Shown piece after piece: positions 23,801 through 30,814 of a stretch of DNA of 42,365 nt. How positions within the stretch are numbered: the stretch's first letter is position 1; every line of letters starts with the position of its first letter. The position numbers and the translations under genes are program-made. The notes beneath the pieces are model-generated. The model did no database searches, was not told the origin of the DNA, and was given only the letters and a program-made list of their open reading frames with translations. Source of the stretch: an uncultured Oscillospiraceae bacterium (GTDB lineage: Bacteria > Bacillota > Clostridia > Oscillospirales > Acutalibacteraceae). The stretch covers positions 1 to 42,365 of the forward strand of contig CABUFC010000008.1 in NCBI GenBank assembly GCA_902490735.1, given 5' to 3'.

Positions 23801-25544
23801 CGACTATGTAAAAGCTACTGATCAAAATGTATATGGTATTCCTAATGATGCCACCAGAATTGCTATCTTTAACAACTTCTTACCGCACGAAACCGAAGGT
23901 GGAAATGACGGCGGCTCTACTGCTTCCGAATCCTATGGCAAACAGCAAATGCTTACCATGACAAAATACGGTTTCGGCACAACAAACGAATGGGCACAAG
24001 CATCTATCGTATTTAACACCGGCGAATTTAGCAGAATATTACTTCCATTACGTGTTGCCAGCAATACAGGTGCGTATTTCGACGATCTTAATATCGAAGA
24101 GGTTGAAATGATCGGCGTAAATTACGAGACAGTCGGCGCCGGCGGCAACGGCGGTACAGCTACCGTAACCGGTACATCCGTTATTGCTGAAAACGGCAAC
24201 GCTCTTACTTATCGCGCATATCCGATAAGCGATTATGCAGAATTCCTCGGCTGGTTCGAACCCGGCTCGGAAATCCCTGTATCTACCGATTTGGTTTACA
24301 ACAAGACCATAAGCGCTCTCAATCCTTATTCGTTACTCACAGCTAAGTTTAACACCACCCTTACAAACTGCTACACAGGTGTTGACGCTGAAAATTACAC
24401 GCTTGACACAACTATCGTTCCGGCAACTGCCGTTGACAACGTTGCACAGTTTACAGGCGCTGATCCTAACTGGTCTATGACCAGTGCAGCAAATGGCTGG
24501 GGCAAAGTATTTGTTTCAAACGATTATGTAAAGAGCGGCTTACAGTCCTTTAAGGTTTCTGCAAGAAATAACGGTATAACCATTAAGCTTACAGGTCTTA
24601 ACACCGATACATTCTACAACATATCCTACTACTACTATGTACCTGAGCAGTATTACGGTAGCGGCAATGACGAAGGCAAGACTAACTCGATGGGTTATAC
24701 ATACGTAACTGAGCCTGGCTTTGCCACTACTCAGAAACAGGGCTTTATCGCAGATACTACCATAGGTGCAACCGACGCTTCGGGCGAACATGCTTTGTTA
24801 GCTTACAATAACTTGTCTTCTTCTACTGCTTATGCTGAATGGACTAAAACTTCCTTAGGCTTTAACACGGGAGATAATACAGAAGTTTGGCTTACAATTT
24901 GCTATTTCGGACCTACTGTTGATGGTGATTCTCCTGCTTACTACTACTATTTAGATGAGTTTAAACTTCTTGACGGTGAAAACCTTGCAAAAGCTGCAAC
25001 AACCGAGTATAAAGCAGATGTTACAGATATGGGTGTTGCTATCCGTACGGTTGGTGCTCAGGCGTTAAGATTTAAGAGCAGAATTTCAAAAGCTACATTC
25101 GATGCTGCAGCTCTTTATGAGACCTACACAATAGTAGAGCAGGGCGTACTTGCTATCCGCTCCGAATTCTTAGGTTCCGACGAACTGGTTGTAGGCTACG
25201 AAAACTTAGCAGGCAAGAAAGCAAGCAAGGGTGTAACTTACAGCACAGAAGAGCATGTTAATAAAGTTTTCGCCGAAAGCGAAAATGGAATTATCTTCTC
25301 CGGTGCTTTAACAGGTATCTCGGCAGAAAGATATCAGGTTGACTACACCGTACGTGTATATGCTATAATCGAACGTGCTGATGGTGCTCTCGTAACTGTT
25401 TACGATGATCCACGTGAGGCAAATGTATTCGATGTTGCAGTAGCCGCGTACAGTGCCGGAGCTGAAGATCCAGAAATTCTTGAGTATCTGTATAACAACA
25501 TTTTATCGGTTGTTGATCCTTCAACCTATCCTCCGGTAGCATAA
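20832..25544 (+). CDS. 1570-aa secreted protein of alternating carbohydrate-binding-like modules and B-repeats
   Basis: ATG 20832 has SD AGGAG 9 nt upstream; a GTG at 20826 is too close. Signal peptide: KKILSLVLSVLLVVTSMSVV, with cleavage after a TTAFA site. Five CBM4/9-like modules follow, at about residues 33-240, 320-533, 613-818, 893-1092 and 1176-1382. They begin like DGTFEDYD and contain AHSGTKS, KVLSVTPNTNYYVTYWYY-type and YVDDFEAYEI-type strands. Four InlB-type B-repeats of 70-80 residues lie between them, with FKGWY, FDGWYSG, FTGWFDG or FLGWFEP followed by AKF or AKY. A unique C-terminal domain (about 1385-1570) contains ALRFKSRI and EYLYNNILSV. There is no LPxTG anchor, catalytic domain or dockerin, so it is probably released or held non-covalently. 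The repeats are partly conserved at DNA level (AGCGATACGCCTTA at 21361 and 23101). Likely role: glycan binding or adhesion. Confidence 0.75.
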   Translation: MKKILSLVLSVLLVVTSMSVVFTLETTAFADSANLVTDGTFEDYDANYVLAARGLYHYVASTTNKVSFSDINANNWTISAYGEGVVTEAQAHSGTKSLNLPRAGGHCVYKVLSVTPNTNYYVTYWYYLTGGTIASPASNMTYGIPGDATQVAIYGTNKPYATSGSDTDGNGPGGANSDTPYGKQAYLTVTNTVGFSSLNTEEWTQVSYQFNSGEFSKVLLPFVCSSANGVYVDDFEAYEIASDSDVATVTNQDGTKLAQGLVTVSSGTVLIPGASVTLTASTDYEEATFKGWYLNDELVTSNAVLNTTYTGAQYEAKYDCINLFIGGRADGLSSGTVLTGGVQYNGSLAKPNNMGWWPYNASASATVSDNYGKSGSNSIAIKNSWNSVFRVIDVDPNTTYKFGFSFLLAADTPEETAAKKKNVFGRIAIAKVSSSYAGGDWYPNTSANNLVQAEENGIIGFNPNDQSHPNWNPYASAGSNVSQGAWVDVTNVTTFTTDADTVKFIVLFKGEYKQCADVYTYLDNVFLIKNSDYTGGTPTVTAQTSGITTPAGGTASVTRNGYLNYTFTATPTDGGCTFDGWYSGNTLVSSDTTYTNDYFNKRELTAKFTRNFIPLITDGGFESYANSATIGGAYDWVSASTNKVSFAAIDANGWTKSAYGGGTATTAMAHSGTKSMLYSGANGHRLYKALSVTPYTDYIISFWYYQDTACLQPPANITNDPYGIPADATTIAIFNTNQIYITNGSDTDANGLGGKNSDTPYGKQQPITPTSYSGYGVTGQWAKATINLNTGEYSKILIPFPSSTKNGVYIDDLDAMAIPSVTVVTTGKTAQAGGTASATFNGTNMTFTAAVADASSTFTGWFDGETLLSTDTTYIAYFSGTSITAKFNRSAYCIADGGFEDYAVDTRLDQENSATLFGYVATSTSMVSFAKISQRGWTMTAYGKGLISTDKAHTGSKSLYSYTGSHGMYKVIDVDPHTDYKYTFWYYQTGDYVKATDQNVYGIPNDATRIAIFNNFLPHETEGGNDGGSTASESYGKQQMLTMTKYGFGTTNEWAQASIVFNTGEFSRILLPLRVASNTGAYFDDLNIEEVEMIGVNYETVGAGGNGGTATVTGTSVIAENGNALTYRAYPISDYAEFLGWFEPGSEIPVSTDLVYNKTISALNPYSLLTAKFNTTLTNCYTGVDAENYTLDTTIVPATAVDNVAQFTGADPNWSMTSAANGWGKVFVSNDYVKSGLQSFKVSARNNGITIKLTGLNTDTFYNISYYYYVPEQYYGSGNDEGKTNSMGYTYVTEPGFATTQKQGFIADTTIGATDASGEHALLAYNNLSSSTAYAEWTKTSLGFNTGDNTEVWLTICYFGPTVDGDSPAYYYYLDEFKLLDGENLAKAATTEYKADVTDMGVAIRTVGAQALRFKSRISKATFDAAALYETYTIVEQGVLAIRSEFLGSDELVVGYENLAGKKASKGVTYSTEEHVNKVFAESENGIIFSGALTGISAERYQVDYTVRVYAIIERADGALVTVYDDPREANVFDVAVAAYSAGAEDPEILEYLYNNILSVVDPSTYPPVA

Positions 25545-25551
25545 ATTAATA

Positions 25552-25585
25552 AAGACCGCAAGTTTTTACTTGCGGTCTTGTTTTA
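25552..25585 (+). terminator. Terminator of the surface protein gene
   Basis: AAGACCGCAAGT (25552-25563) pairs perfectly with ACTTGCGGTCTT (25568-25579) around a TTTT loop, with GTTTT after it. Confidence 0.9.
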
Positions 25586-25588
25586 TAA

Positions 25589-25618
25589 TAAAAAAAATAA
25601 GCGCCCGTATGGACGCTT
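25589..25618 (-). terminator. Terminator of the minus-strand nfn operon
   Basis: On the minus strand AAGCGTCC pairs with GGGCGCTT (one wobble pair), followed by ATTTTTTTT. It touches the stop codon of the last gene. Confidence 0.75.
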
Positions 25619-26134
25619 TTAATTTTGACTTTTTAAATGTTCGATATATTCATTTAATTCGGCATAAAGAACATCTATTGAACTTTTTGCGGCGTCAAAG
25701 GCTATCGCGCTGTTGGCCGCCTCGAAAACTTTAGATTTAAACAACTCGTTTTTGCCGAGCGCCAGTGTAACCACGTCGCCGGCATTGTCGTAGCCTAAAA
25801 GGTTTGCGCTTTCGATAAATTCGGCTGTTTTACGCGCGGCTTTTGAAATTATTTCGGCGCCGTATTTGTTTATTTCATCTGTTAATAATTTGTCTTCTAA
25901 AGTTTTTACAGACGGGCTTTCTTCGGCCGGTGTGGTGATTTCTTCAATTTCGGCCTCGGGCTCAACTTTCACAACAGGCACCGCGTTTTTTAAATCGTTA
26001 ATCTCACTGTCTTTAGCGCCAATAATAATATTTAGCTCGTCAATTTTCTTTTTTAGCAATTTAATCTCAATTTGCTGTTGTTCCAAGGAATATTTAAGTT
26101 CGTTGTTTTCTAAAACAAGAAACTTTTTTCTCAT
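25619..26134 (-). CDS. Coiled-coil hypothetical protein
   Basis: The 171-aa protein starts at ATG 26134, one base after the nfnB stop (TAAAATG), and may be translationally coupled to it. Residues about 8-55 form a heptad-like coiled coil (ENNELKYSLEQQQIEIKLLK), then an acidic linker rich in V, E and P. The C-terminal part is Ala/Glu-rich and helical (ISKAARKTAEFIESANLLGY). No family recognised; the MRKKFLVLENNEL start could suggest a structural or division-related protein, but that is a guess. Its tie to Nfn is by position only. Confidence 0.7.
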   Translation of the reverse strand: MRKKFLVLENNELKYSLEQQQIEIKLLKKKIDELNIIIGAKDSEINDLKNAVPVVKVEPEAEIEEITTPAEESPSVKTLEDKLLTDEINKYGAEIISKAARKTAEFIESANLLGYDNAGDVVTLALGKNELFKSKVFEAANSAIAFDAAKSSIDVLYAELNEYIEHLKSQN

Positions 26135-26135
26135 T

Positions 26136-27533
26136 TTATTCACCCTTGCTTTTAATATATTGGTCAATAGCCTCAGCGGCTTCGCGGCCGGCGCCCATAG
26201 CAAGTATTACTGTTGCAGCACCCGTAACGGCATCACCGCCGGCAAAAACGCCTTCTTTTGTAGTTGAACCTAATGAATCTGTTGTTACAAGGCATCCGCG
26301 GCTATTGGCCTCAAGTCCGTATGTAGTTGATCTAATAAGCGGATTTGGAGAGGTTCCAATTGCCATGATGACAGTATCTAACGGAATTTCAAATTCGCTG
26401 TCCTTCTTTTCAACCGGCCTTCTTCTTCCGCTTTCGTCCGGCTCACCAAGTTCCATTTCGACGCATTTAATGCCTTTAACCGCACCGTTTTCGTCGCCTA
26501 AAATTTCGGTGGGATTTGTTAAAAATTTAAATATAATGCCTTCTTCTTTGGCGTGTTCAATTTCTTCTTTACGTGCCGGAAGCTCATCTTCGCTTCTGCG
26601 GTAAATTATGTATACGGATTTTGCCCCAAGACGCATTGCGCTTCTTGCAGCGTCCATCGCAACATTACCGCCGCCAACAACCGCCACGATATTGCTTTTT
26701 ATAACCGGAGTTTTTGAGTCGTCTTTATAGGCTTTCATAAGATTAATTCTTGTTAGGTATTCGTTGGCGGAATATACACCGCATAAGCTTTCGCCCGGGA
26801 TGTTCATAAATCTCGGCAGTCCCGCTCCGGAGCCTATAAACACGGCGTCATATCCCATTAAGAATAGATCGTCCACTGTTAATATTTTGCCGATAACCAT
26901 GTTGGTTTCTATTTTTACGCCCATGTTTTTAAGATTGTCTATTTCGTAATTGACAATATCCTTTGGCAGACGAAATTCCGGTATGCCGTAGCTTAAAACG
27001 CCGCCGGCAGTGTGTAATGCTTCAAATACGGTTACGTCATAACCTTTTTTTGTGAGGCTAAAACTGCAACTTAGTCCCGCAGGGCCGCTGCCGATAACCG
27101 CCACTTTATGACCGTTTTTATTAATTTTTTCCGGTTTGTTTTGTCCGTGCTCGCGGTGATAGTCCGCAACAAAACGCTCGAGTCTGCCAATACCTACAGG
27201 CTCGCCCTTAATTCCTCTTACACACGAGCCCTCACACTGAGATTCCTGCGGGCAGACCCTTCCGCAAATTGCCGCAAGTGAAGTAGACATAGAAAGAATG
27301 TCGTACGCGGCTTCAAAGTCGCCTAAAGCTACCTTCTCTATAAATGCAGGAATATTTATTTTAACAGGGCAGTGCGCAACACACGGCTTGTTTTTGCAGT
27401 TTAAGCAGCGCGCGGCCTCTTCTTTTGCCATGTCCTCGGTATATCCCGTGGCTACTTCCGCAAATACTTTATTTCTTACATCCGGCTCCAAACAGGGCAT
27501 CGGACATTTTTTTTGGCTTAAATTTCTTTCCAT
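26136..27533 (-). CDS. nfnB: NADP-oxidoreductase NfnB / GltD-like flavoprotein subunit
   Basis: The 465-aa product starts at ATG 27533, overlapping the nfnA stop (TAATG). Cysteines C43, C46, C51, C55 and C90, C94, C100, C104 bind two [4Fe-4S] clusters. An FAD GxGxxG motif (VIGSGPAGLSC, about 145-155) and an NADPH motif (VVGGGNVAMDAA, about 290) follow, with the family end FAGGDAVTGAATVI. On its own this is the glutamate synthase small subunit family. The adjacent FAD/[2Fe-2S] subunit argues for the Nfn complex, which couples ferredoxin and NADH to NADP reduction by electron bifurcation. No glutamate synthase large subunit is nearby. Confidence 0.85.
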   Translation of the reverse strand: MERNLSQKKCPMPCLEPDVRNKVFAEVATGYTEDMAKEEAARCLNCKNKPCVAHCPVKINIPAFIEKVALGDFEAAYDILSMSTSLAAICGRVCPQESQCEGSCVRGIKGEPVGIGRLERFVADYHREHGQNKPEKINKNGHKVAVIGSGPAGLSCSFSLTKKGYDVTVFEALHTAGGVLSYGIPEFRLPKDIVNYEIDNLKNMGVKIETNMVIGKILTVDDLFLMGYDAVFIGSGAGLPRFMNIPGESLCGVYSANEYLTRINLMKAYKDDSKTPVIKSNIVAVVGGGNVAMDAARSAMRLGAKSVYIIYRRSEDELPARKEEIEHAKEEGIIFKFLTNPTEILGDENGAVKGIKCVEMELGEPDESGRRRPVEKKDSEFEIPLDTVIMAIGTSPNPLIRSTTYGLEANSRGCLVTTDSLGSTTKEGVFAGGDAVTGAATVILAMGAGREAAEAIDQYIKSKGE

Positions 27534-28372
27534 TAGTTTGTGCCCCCTAAAAGCCTGCAACCTTTTTCGCGTTCTTTTTGTTCAAAATTTTTATAAAAGC
27601 TTCCCCGTTTTAAACATTCGTCAAAATCAACCTTGTGTCCGTCAAAATCGGGTCCGTCCACACAGGCAAATTTGGTTTTACCATCAACAGTAAGCCTGCA
27701 TCCGCCGCACATACCGGTGCCGTCAATCATAATCGGGTTCATGGAAACAGTTGTTGGTATGCCATGTTTTTTAGTAAGCAGGCAGACAAATTTCATCATA
27801 ATAACCGGGCCTATTACTATTACTTCGTCAAATTTAGCGCCGTTTTCTATTAGACTTTCAAGTGCGTTTGTAACAAGCCCTTTAGTACCTTTTGAACCAT
27901 CGTCTGTCATTAGAACAAACTTATTGCTGATAGCCTTAAATTCATCCTCTAAAATTATTAGGTCTTTGCTTCTAAAACCCACAATGCTTGTAACCGAAGC
28001 GCCTGAGTTTTTAAGCTTTTTGGCAACCGGATACGCAATGGCGCTTCCGACGCCGCCGCCTATAACAGCCACGTTTTTAAGACCTTCAATTTTTGTAGCA
28101 TTACCTAAAGGGCCTACAAAATCTTCTATGAAGTCTCCTTCGTTTAACGAATTTAACTCCATAGTAGCGCGACCGACTATTTGAAAAATAATGGTGACAG
28201 AACCTTTTTCTCTGTCAAAATCCGAGATAGTAAGCGGAACACGCTCACTGTCAGAAAAAGTTCTAAAAATTATAAACTGGCCGGGTTCCGCCTTTTTTGC
28301 AATAAGCGGGGCTTCGACTACCATTTTCGTAACGGTAGGATTAAGGCTTGTTTTTTCTAAAATTCGGTACAA
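27533..28372 (-). CDS. nfnA: Ferredoxin:NADP oxidoreductase NfnA (PyrK-like FAD/[2Fe-2S] subunit)
   Basis: The 279-aa product starts at TTG 28372 (MYRILEK), preceded by AGAGGTG at the right distance; a GTG at 28381 lies inside that SD. Features are an FAD-binding barrel with ERVPLTISDFD, the NAD-binding GGGVGSAIAYPVAK, and the C-terminal cysteine set MCGGCRL and FACVDGPDFDGH for the [2Fe-2S] cluster. It is shared by sulfide dehydrogenase, dihydroorotate dehydrogenase electron-transfer and NfnA proteins. Pairing with the GltD-like subunit makes NfnA the best call. Confidence 0.85.
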   Translation of the reverse strand: MYRILEKTSLNPTVTKMVVEAPLIAKKAEPGQFIIFRTFSDSERVPLTISDFDREKGSVTIIFQIVGRATMELNSLNEGDFIEDFVGPLGNATKIEGLKNVAVIGGGVGSAIAYPVAKKLKNSGASVTSIVGFRSKDLIILEDEFKAISNKFVLMTDDGSKGTKGLVTNALESLIENGAKFDEVIVIGPVIMMKFVCLLTKKHGIPTTVSMNPIMIDGTGMCGGCRLTVDGKTKFACVDGPDFDGHKVDFDECLKRGSFYKNFEQKEREKGCRLLGGTN

Positions 28373-28402
28373 AAAGAACACCTCTAATAATTATTACATT
28401 TC

Positions 28403-28431
28403 ATTATATCAAGTTTTTTATTTAAAAGCAA
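28403..28431 (-). promoter_or_regulatory. Promoter of the nfn operon
   Basis: On the minus strand TTGCTT (28431-28426), 17 bp, TATAAT (28408-28403), about 30 bp before the nfnA start. Confidence 0.6.
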
Positions 28432-28453
28432 TAAAATTTAAATAAATTTGTTA

Positions 28454-28482
28454 TTTACTAACGCTTTATTTGATGATATAAT
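28454..28482 (+). promoter_or_regulatory. Promoter of the nifS-thiI-cinA operon
   Basis: TTTACT (28454-28459), 17 bp, TATAAT (28477-28482), diverging from the nfn promoter. The two transcripts do not overlap. Confidence 0.65.
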
Positions 28483-28518
28483 ATAATTGTATATTTATAT
28501 AAAATAGGGGATTGTTTT

Positions 28519-29619
28519 TTGGAGAATATTCTGTATTTAGATAATGCGGCTACAACCAAAACATGCGACGAGGCAAAGGAAGCCATGCTAAAAAATATGG
28601 AGCATGGTTTTGCAAACCCTGCGGCTTTACATTCGCTTGGAATGGTTGCAGAAGAAGAAGCGGAATTGTCAAAAAAAATTATCGCCAAAAGCTTAAAAAC
28701 GGAATCTAAAAATATAGTTTTTACTTCCGGAGGCACTGAGGGCAATAATACTGCAATATTCGGTGCAGTTAATAAAAATAAGTCATTAGGTAAACACATA
28801 ATTATAGGTGCGGCGGAGCATCCGTCGGTTATAGAGCCTGCATTTAAGCTATTAAATGAAGGATACAAAGTAGATTTTCTCCCGGCAGATAAAAACGGTT
28901 ATAAAATAGATGAATTAAACCGCATGGTTAAAAAGGATACCATACTTGTCTCTTTAATGCAGGTGAATAACGAAACGGGCTTTGCAACCGATTTATCTAA
29001 TGTTAAAAGCATTATATCGCAGAACGGCAGCCGAGCAATTTTTCACAGTGATTGCGTCCAGGCTTATATGAAAATGCCGATTGATATAAATAATTACGAT
29101 ATTATTACAGTGTCTTCACATAAAATCCATGGACCAAAAGGCGTGGGGGCAATATGTTCTAATATTCCGCTTCCTCCTTTTATTTTGGGCGGCGGCCAGC
29201 AAAGCGGTAAGCGAAGCGGCACGGAACCGGTGTTTCTTTATTCCGGGTTTGCCGCGGCTGTTCAAAGTTTTAATAATAAAGGAATTTGTGAGCTTAATAA
29301 ATATGCAAGAGAAAAACTTGGCGAGTATGTAATTAATTCTCCAAATAATGCTTCTGCTTATATATTAAATATCTCAATACCGGGTTTTAAATCCGAAACA
29401 CTTTTGCATTTTTTAGAAATGCAGGGTATTATGGTATCGTCCGGAAGCGCCTGCAGCGGCGGCAAAAAAAGCCGCGTGTTAAAAGCGCTCGGGTTTAGCG
29501 ATGATATAATAGACAGCGCACTTAGAATAAGCTTTAATTCAAGCAATACTGCGCAAGATGTGGACAGGCTGTATAATGCCTTATCATTGGCGCAAAAGAC
29601 GCTTATAAAAAAAGGATAA
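28519..29619 (+). CDS. Cysteine desulfurase (NifS/IscS class)
   Basis: The 366-aa product starts at TTG 28519, preceded by GGGGAT. It has the class V aminotransferase layout: start LYLDNAATTK, AAEHPSV, the PLP lysine K202 in SSHKIHGPKG, the RSGTEP block, and the active-site loop SSGSACSGGKKS with persulfide cysteine C312. It transfers cysteine sulfur to acceptors as enzyme persulfide. The thiI gene begins 2 bp after its stop, so it very likely supplies sulfur for 4-thiouridine (the NifZ/ThiI pairing known in Firmicutes) rather than being the main Fe-S cluster enzyme. Confidence 0.9.
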   Translation: MENILYLDNAATTKTCDEAKEAMLKNMEHGFANPAALHSLGMVAEEEAELSKKIIAKSLKTESKNIVFTSGGTEGNNTAIFGAVNKNKSLGKHIIIGAAEHPSVIEPAFKLLNEGYKVDFLPADKNGYKIDELNRMVKKDTILVSLMQVNNETGFATDLSNVKSIISQNGSRAIFHSDCVQAYMKMPIDINNYDIITVSSHKIHGPKGVGAICSNIPLPPFILGGGQQSGKRSGTEPVFLYSGFAAAVQSFNNKGICELNKYAREKLGEYVINSPNNASAYILNISIPGFKSETLLHFLEMQGIMVSSGSACSGGKKSRVLKALGFSDDIIDSALRISFNSSNTAQDVDRLYNALSLAQKTLIKKG

Positions 29620-29621
29620 AA

Positions 29622-30800
29622 ATGAAAGAAATAATACTAATTAAGAACGGCGAATTGGTTTTAAAGGGGCTTAACAGGCGAACCTTTGAGGATGCGCTTA
29701 TTAAAAATTTAAAATCTGCGGTTTCGCCTTACGGAAAATTTATAATTACGCGGTCGCAGTCGACTATTACGCTTGAACCTGAAGGCGCCGCAGATATAAG
29801 CGGTGCAAAAGCAGCCGTTAGCAAGGTCTTCGGTATTGCGGCTTATTCTGTTGCTGCCGCCTGTGAAAAAAACATGGACGAAATTTTAAAATGCGCGGTA
29901 GATTTTTTAAAACCGGCACTAAGCGGCGCACAAACCTTTAAGGTTACTGCTAAACGTTCTGATAAAAAATTCCCCTTAACATCCCCCGAAATCAGCCGCG
30001 AAACAGGCGCCGCGCTTTTAAAAAACTATCATCATTTAAAGGTTGATGTAAACAATCCTGAAGTTTTAATTACGGTTGAAATCAGGGATAAATATGCTTT
30101 TATTCACGCGGGGCAATTAAAGGGTTCCGGCGGAATGCCTGCGGGTACAGCCGGAAAAGCCGCGGTTTTAATATCAGGCGGAATTGACAGTCCGGTTGCG
30201 GCCTACATGATGTCAAAGCGCGGTTTGCAGCTTGTGGCCGTTCACTTTGCAAGCCCGCCATATACAAGCGCACGTGCCGAACTTAAAGTGAAAAAGCTCT
30301 TATCAAAAGTTGCGGCTTTTAGCGGCGAGATAAAGCTTATTATTGTTCCGTTTACGGAAATTCAAACAGAAATAGCTCAAAAATGCCCTGAAACCTATTT
30401 TACCCTGATTATGCGGCGGCTTATGATGAAAATTTCAGAAAAGCTTGCAAAAAAGAATAACGCAAAAGCAATAATTACGGGTGAAAGTTTGGGTCAGGTG
30501 GCAAGTCAAACCCTTCCGGCGATCGCCAGTACGGATGCGGTTGTTACAATGCCTGTTTTAAGGCCGCTTATCGGTATGGACAAGGATGAGATTATCGATA
30601 TTTCAAGGCGAATTGATACATTTGATATTTCAATCGAACCGTATGAAGATTGCTGCACTGTATTTACACCGCGGCATCCAAGAACCAATCCTAAACTTGA
30701 ATCGGTTATTGAAGCTGAAAACCTCGGTAATTTCGACGCTCTTGTAGAAGAAGCGATAAAAAATATTAAAGTAGAATTTATAACAGCAAGCAGTTATTAA
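29622..30800 (+). CDS. thiI: tRNA 4-thiouridine synthetase ThiI (no rhodanese domain)
   Basis: The 392-aa product has the NFLD/THUMP N-terminal part (GELVLKGLNRRTFE, then the ETGAALL region) and a PP-loop ATPase with LISGGIDSPVAAYMMSKRG at about residues 183-200. The C-terminal part carries TGESLGQVASQT and ISIEPYEDCCTVFTP. It ends after the ATPase domain, so it lacks the rhodanese domain of E. coli ThiI, as is usual in Firmicutes; sulfur must come from the neighbouring desulfurase. It adenylates U8 of tRNA and thiolates it. Confidence 0.92.
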   Translation: MKEIILIKNGELVLKGLNRRTFEDALIKNLKSAVSPYGKFIITRSQSTITLEPEGAADISGAKAAVSKVFGIAAYSVAAACEKNMDEILKCAVDFLKPALSGAQTFKVTAKRSDKKFPLTSPEISRETGAALLKNYHHLKVDVNNPEVLITVEIRDKYAFIHAGQLKGSGGMPAGTAGKAAVLISGGIDSPVAAYMMSKRGLQLVAVHFASPPYTSARAELKVKKLLSKVAAFSGEIKLIIVPFTEIQTEIAQKCPETYFTLIMRRLMMKISEKLAKKNNAKAIITGESLGQVASQTLPAIASTDAVVTMPVLRPLIGMDKDEIIDISRRIDTFDISIEPYEDCCTVFTPRHPRTNPKLESVIEAENLGNFDALVEEAIKNIKVEFITASSY

Positions 30801-30814
30801 AAGGGATGTATTAA

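Noticed and set aside
26136..27533. Glutamate synthase small subunit as the primary call
   Set aside because: No large subunit is adjacent, while the upstream FAD/[2Fe-2S] subunit overlaps it by TAATG, which fits NfnAB better.
28384..28518. Riboswitch or T-box between the divergent operons
   Set aside because: Leaders of about 25-35 nt on either side are too short, and no conserved hairpins are visible.
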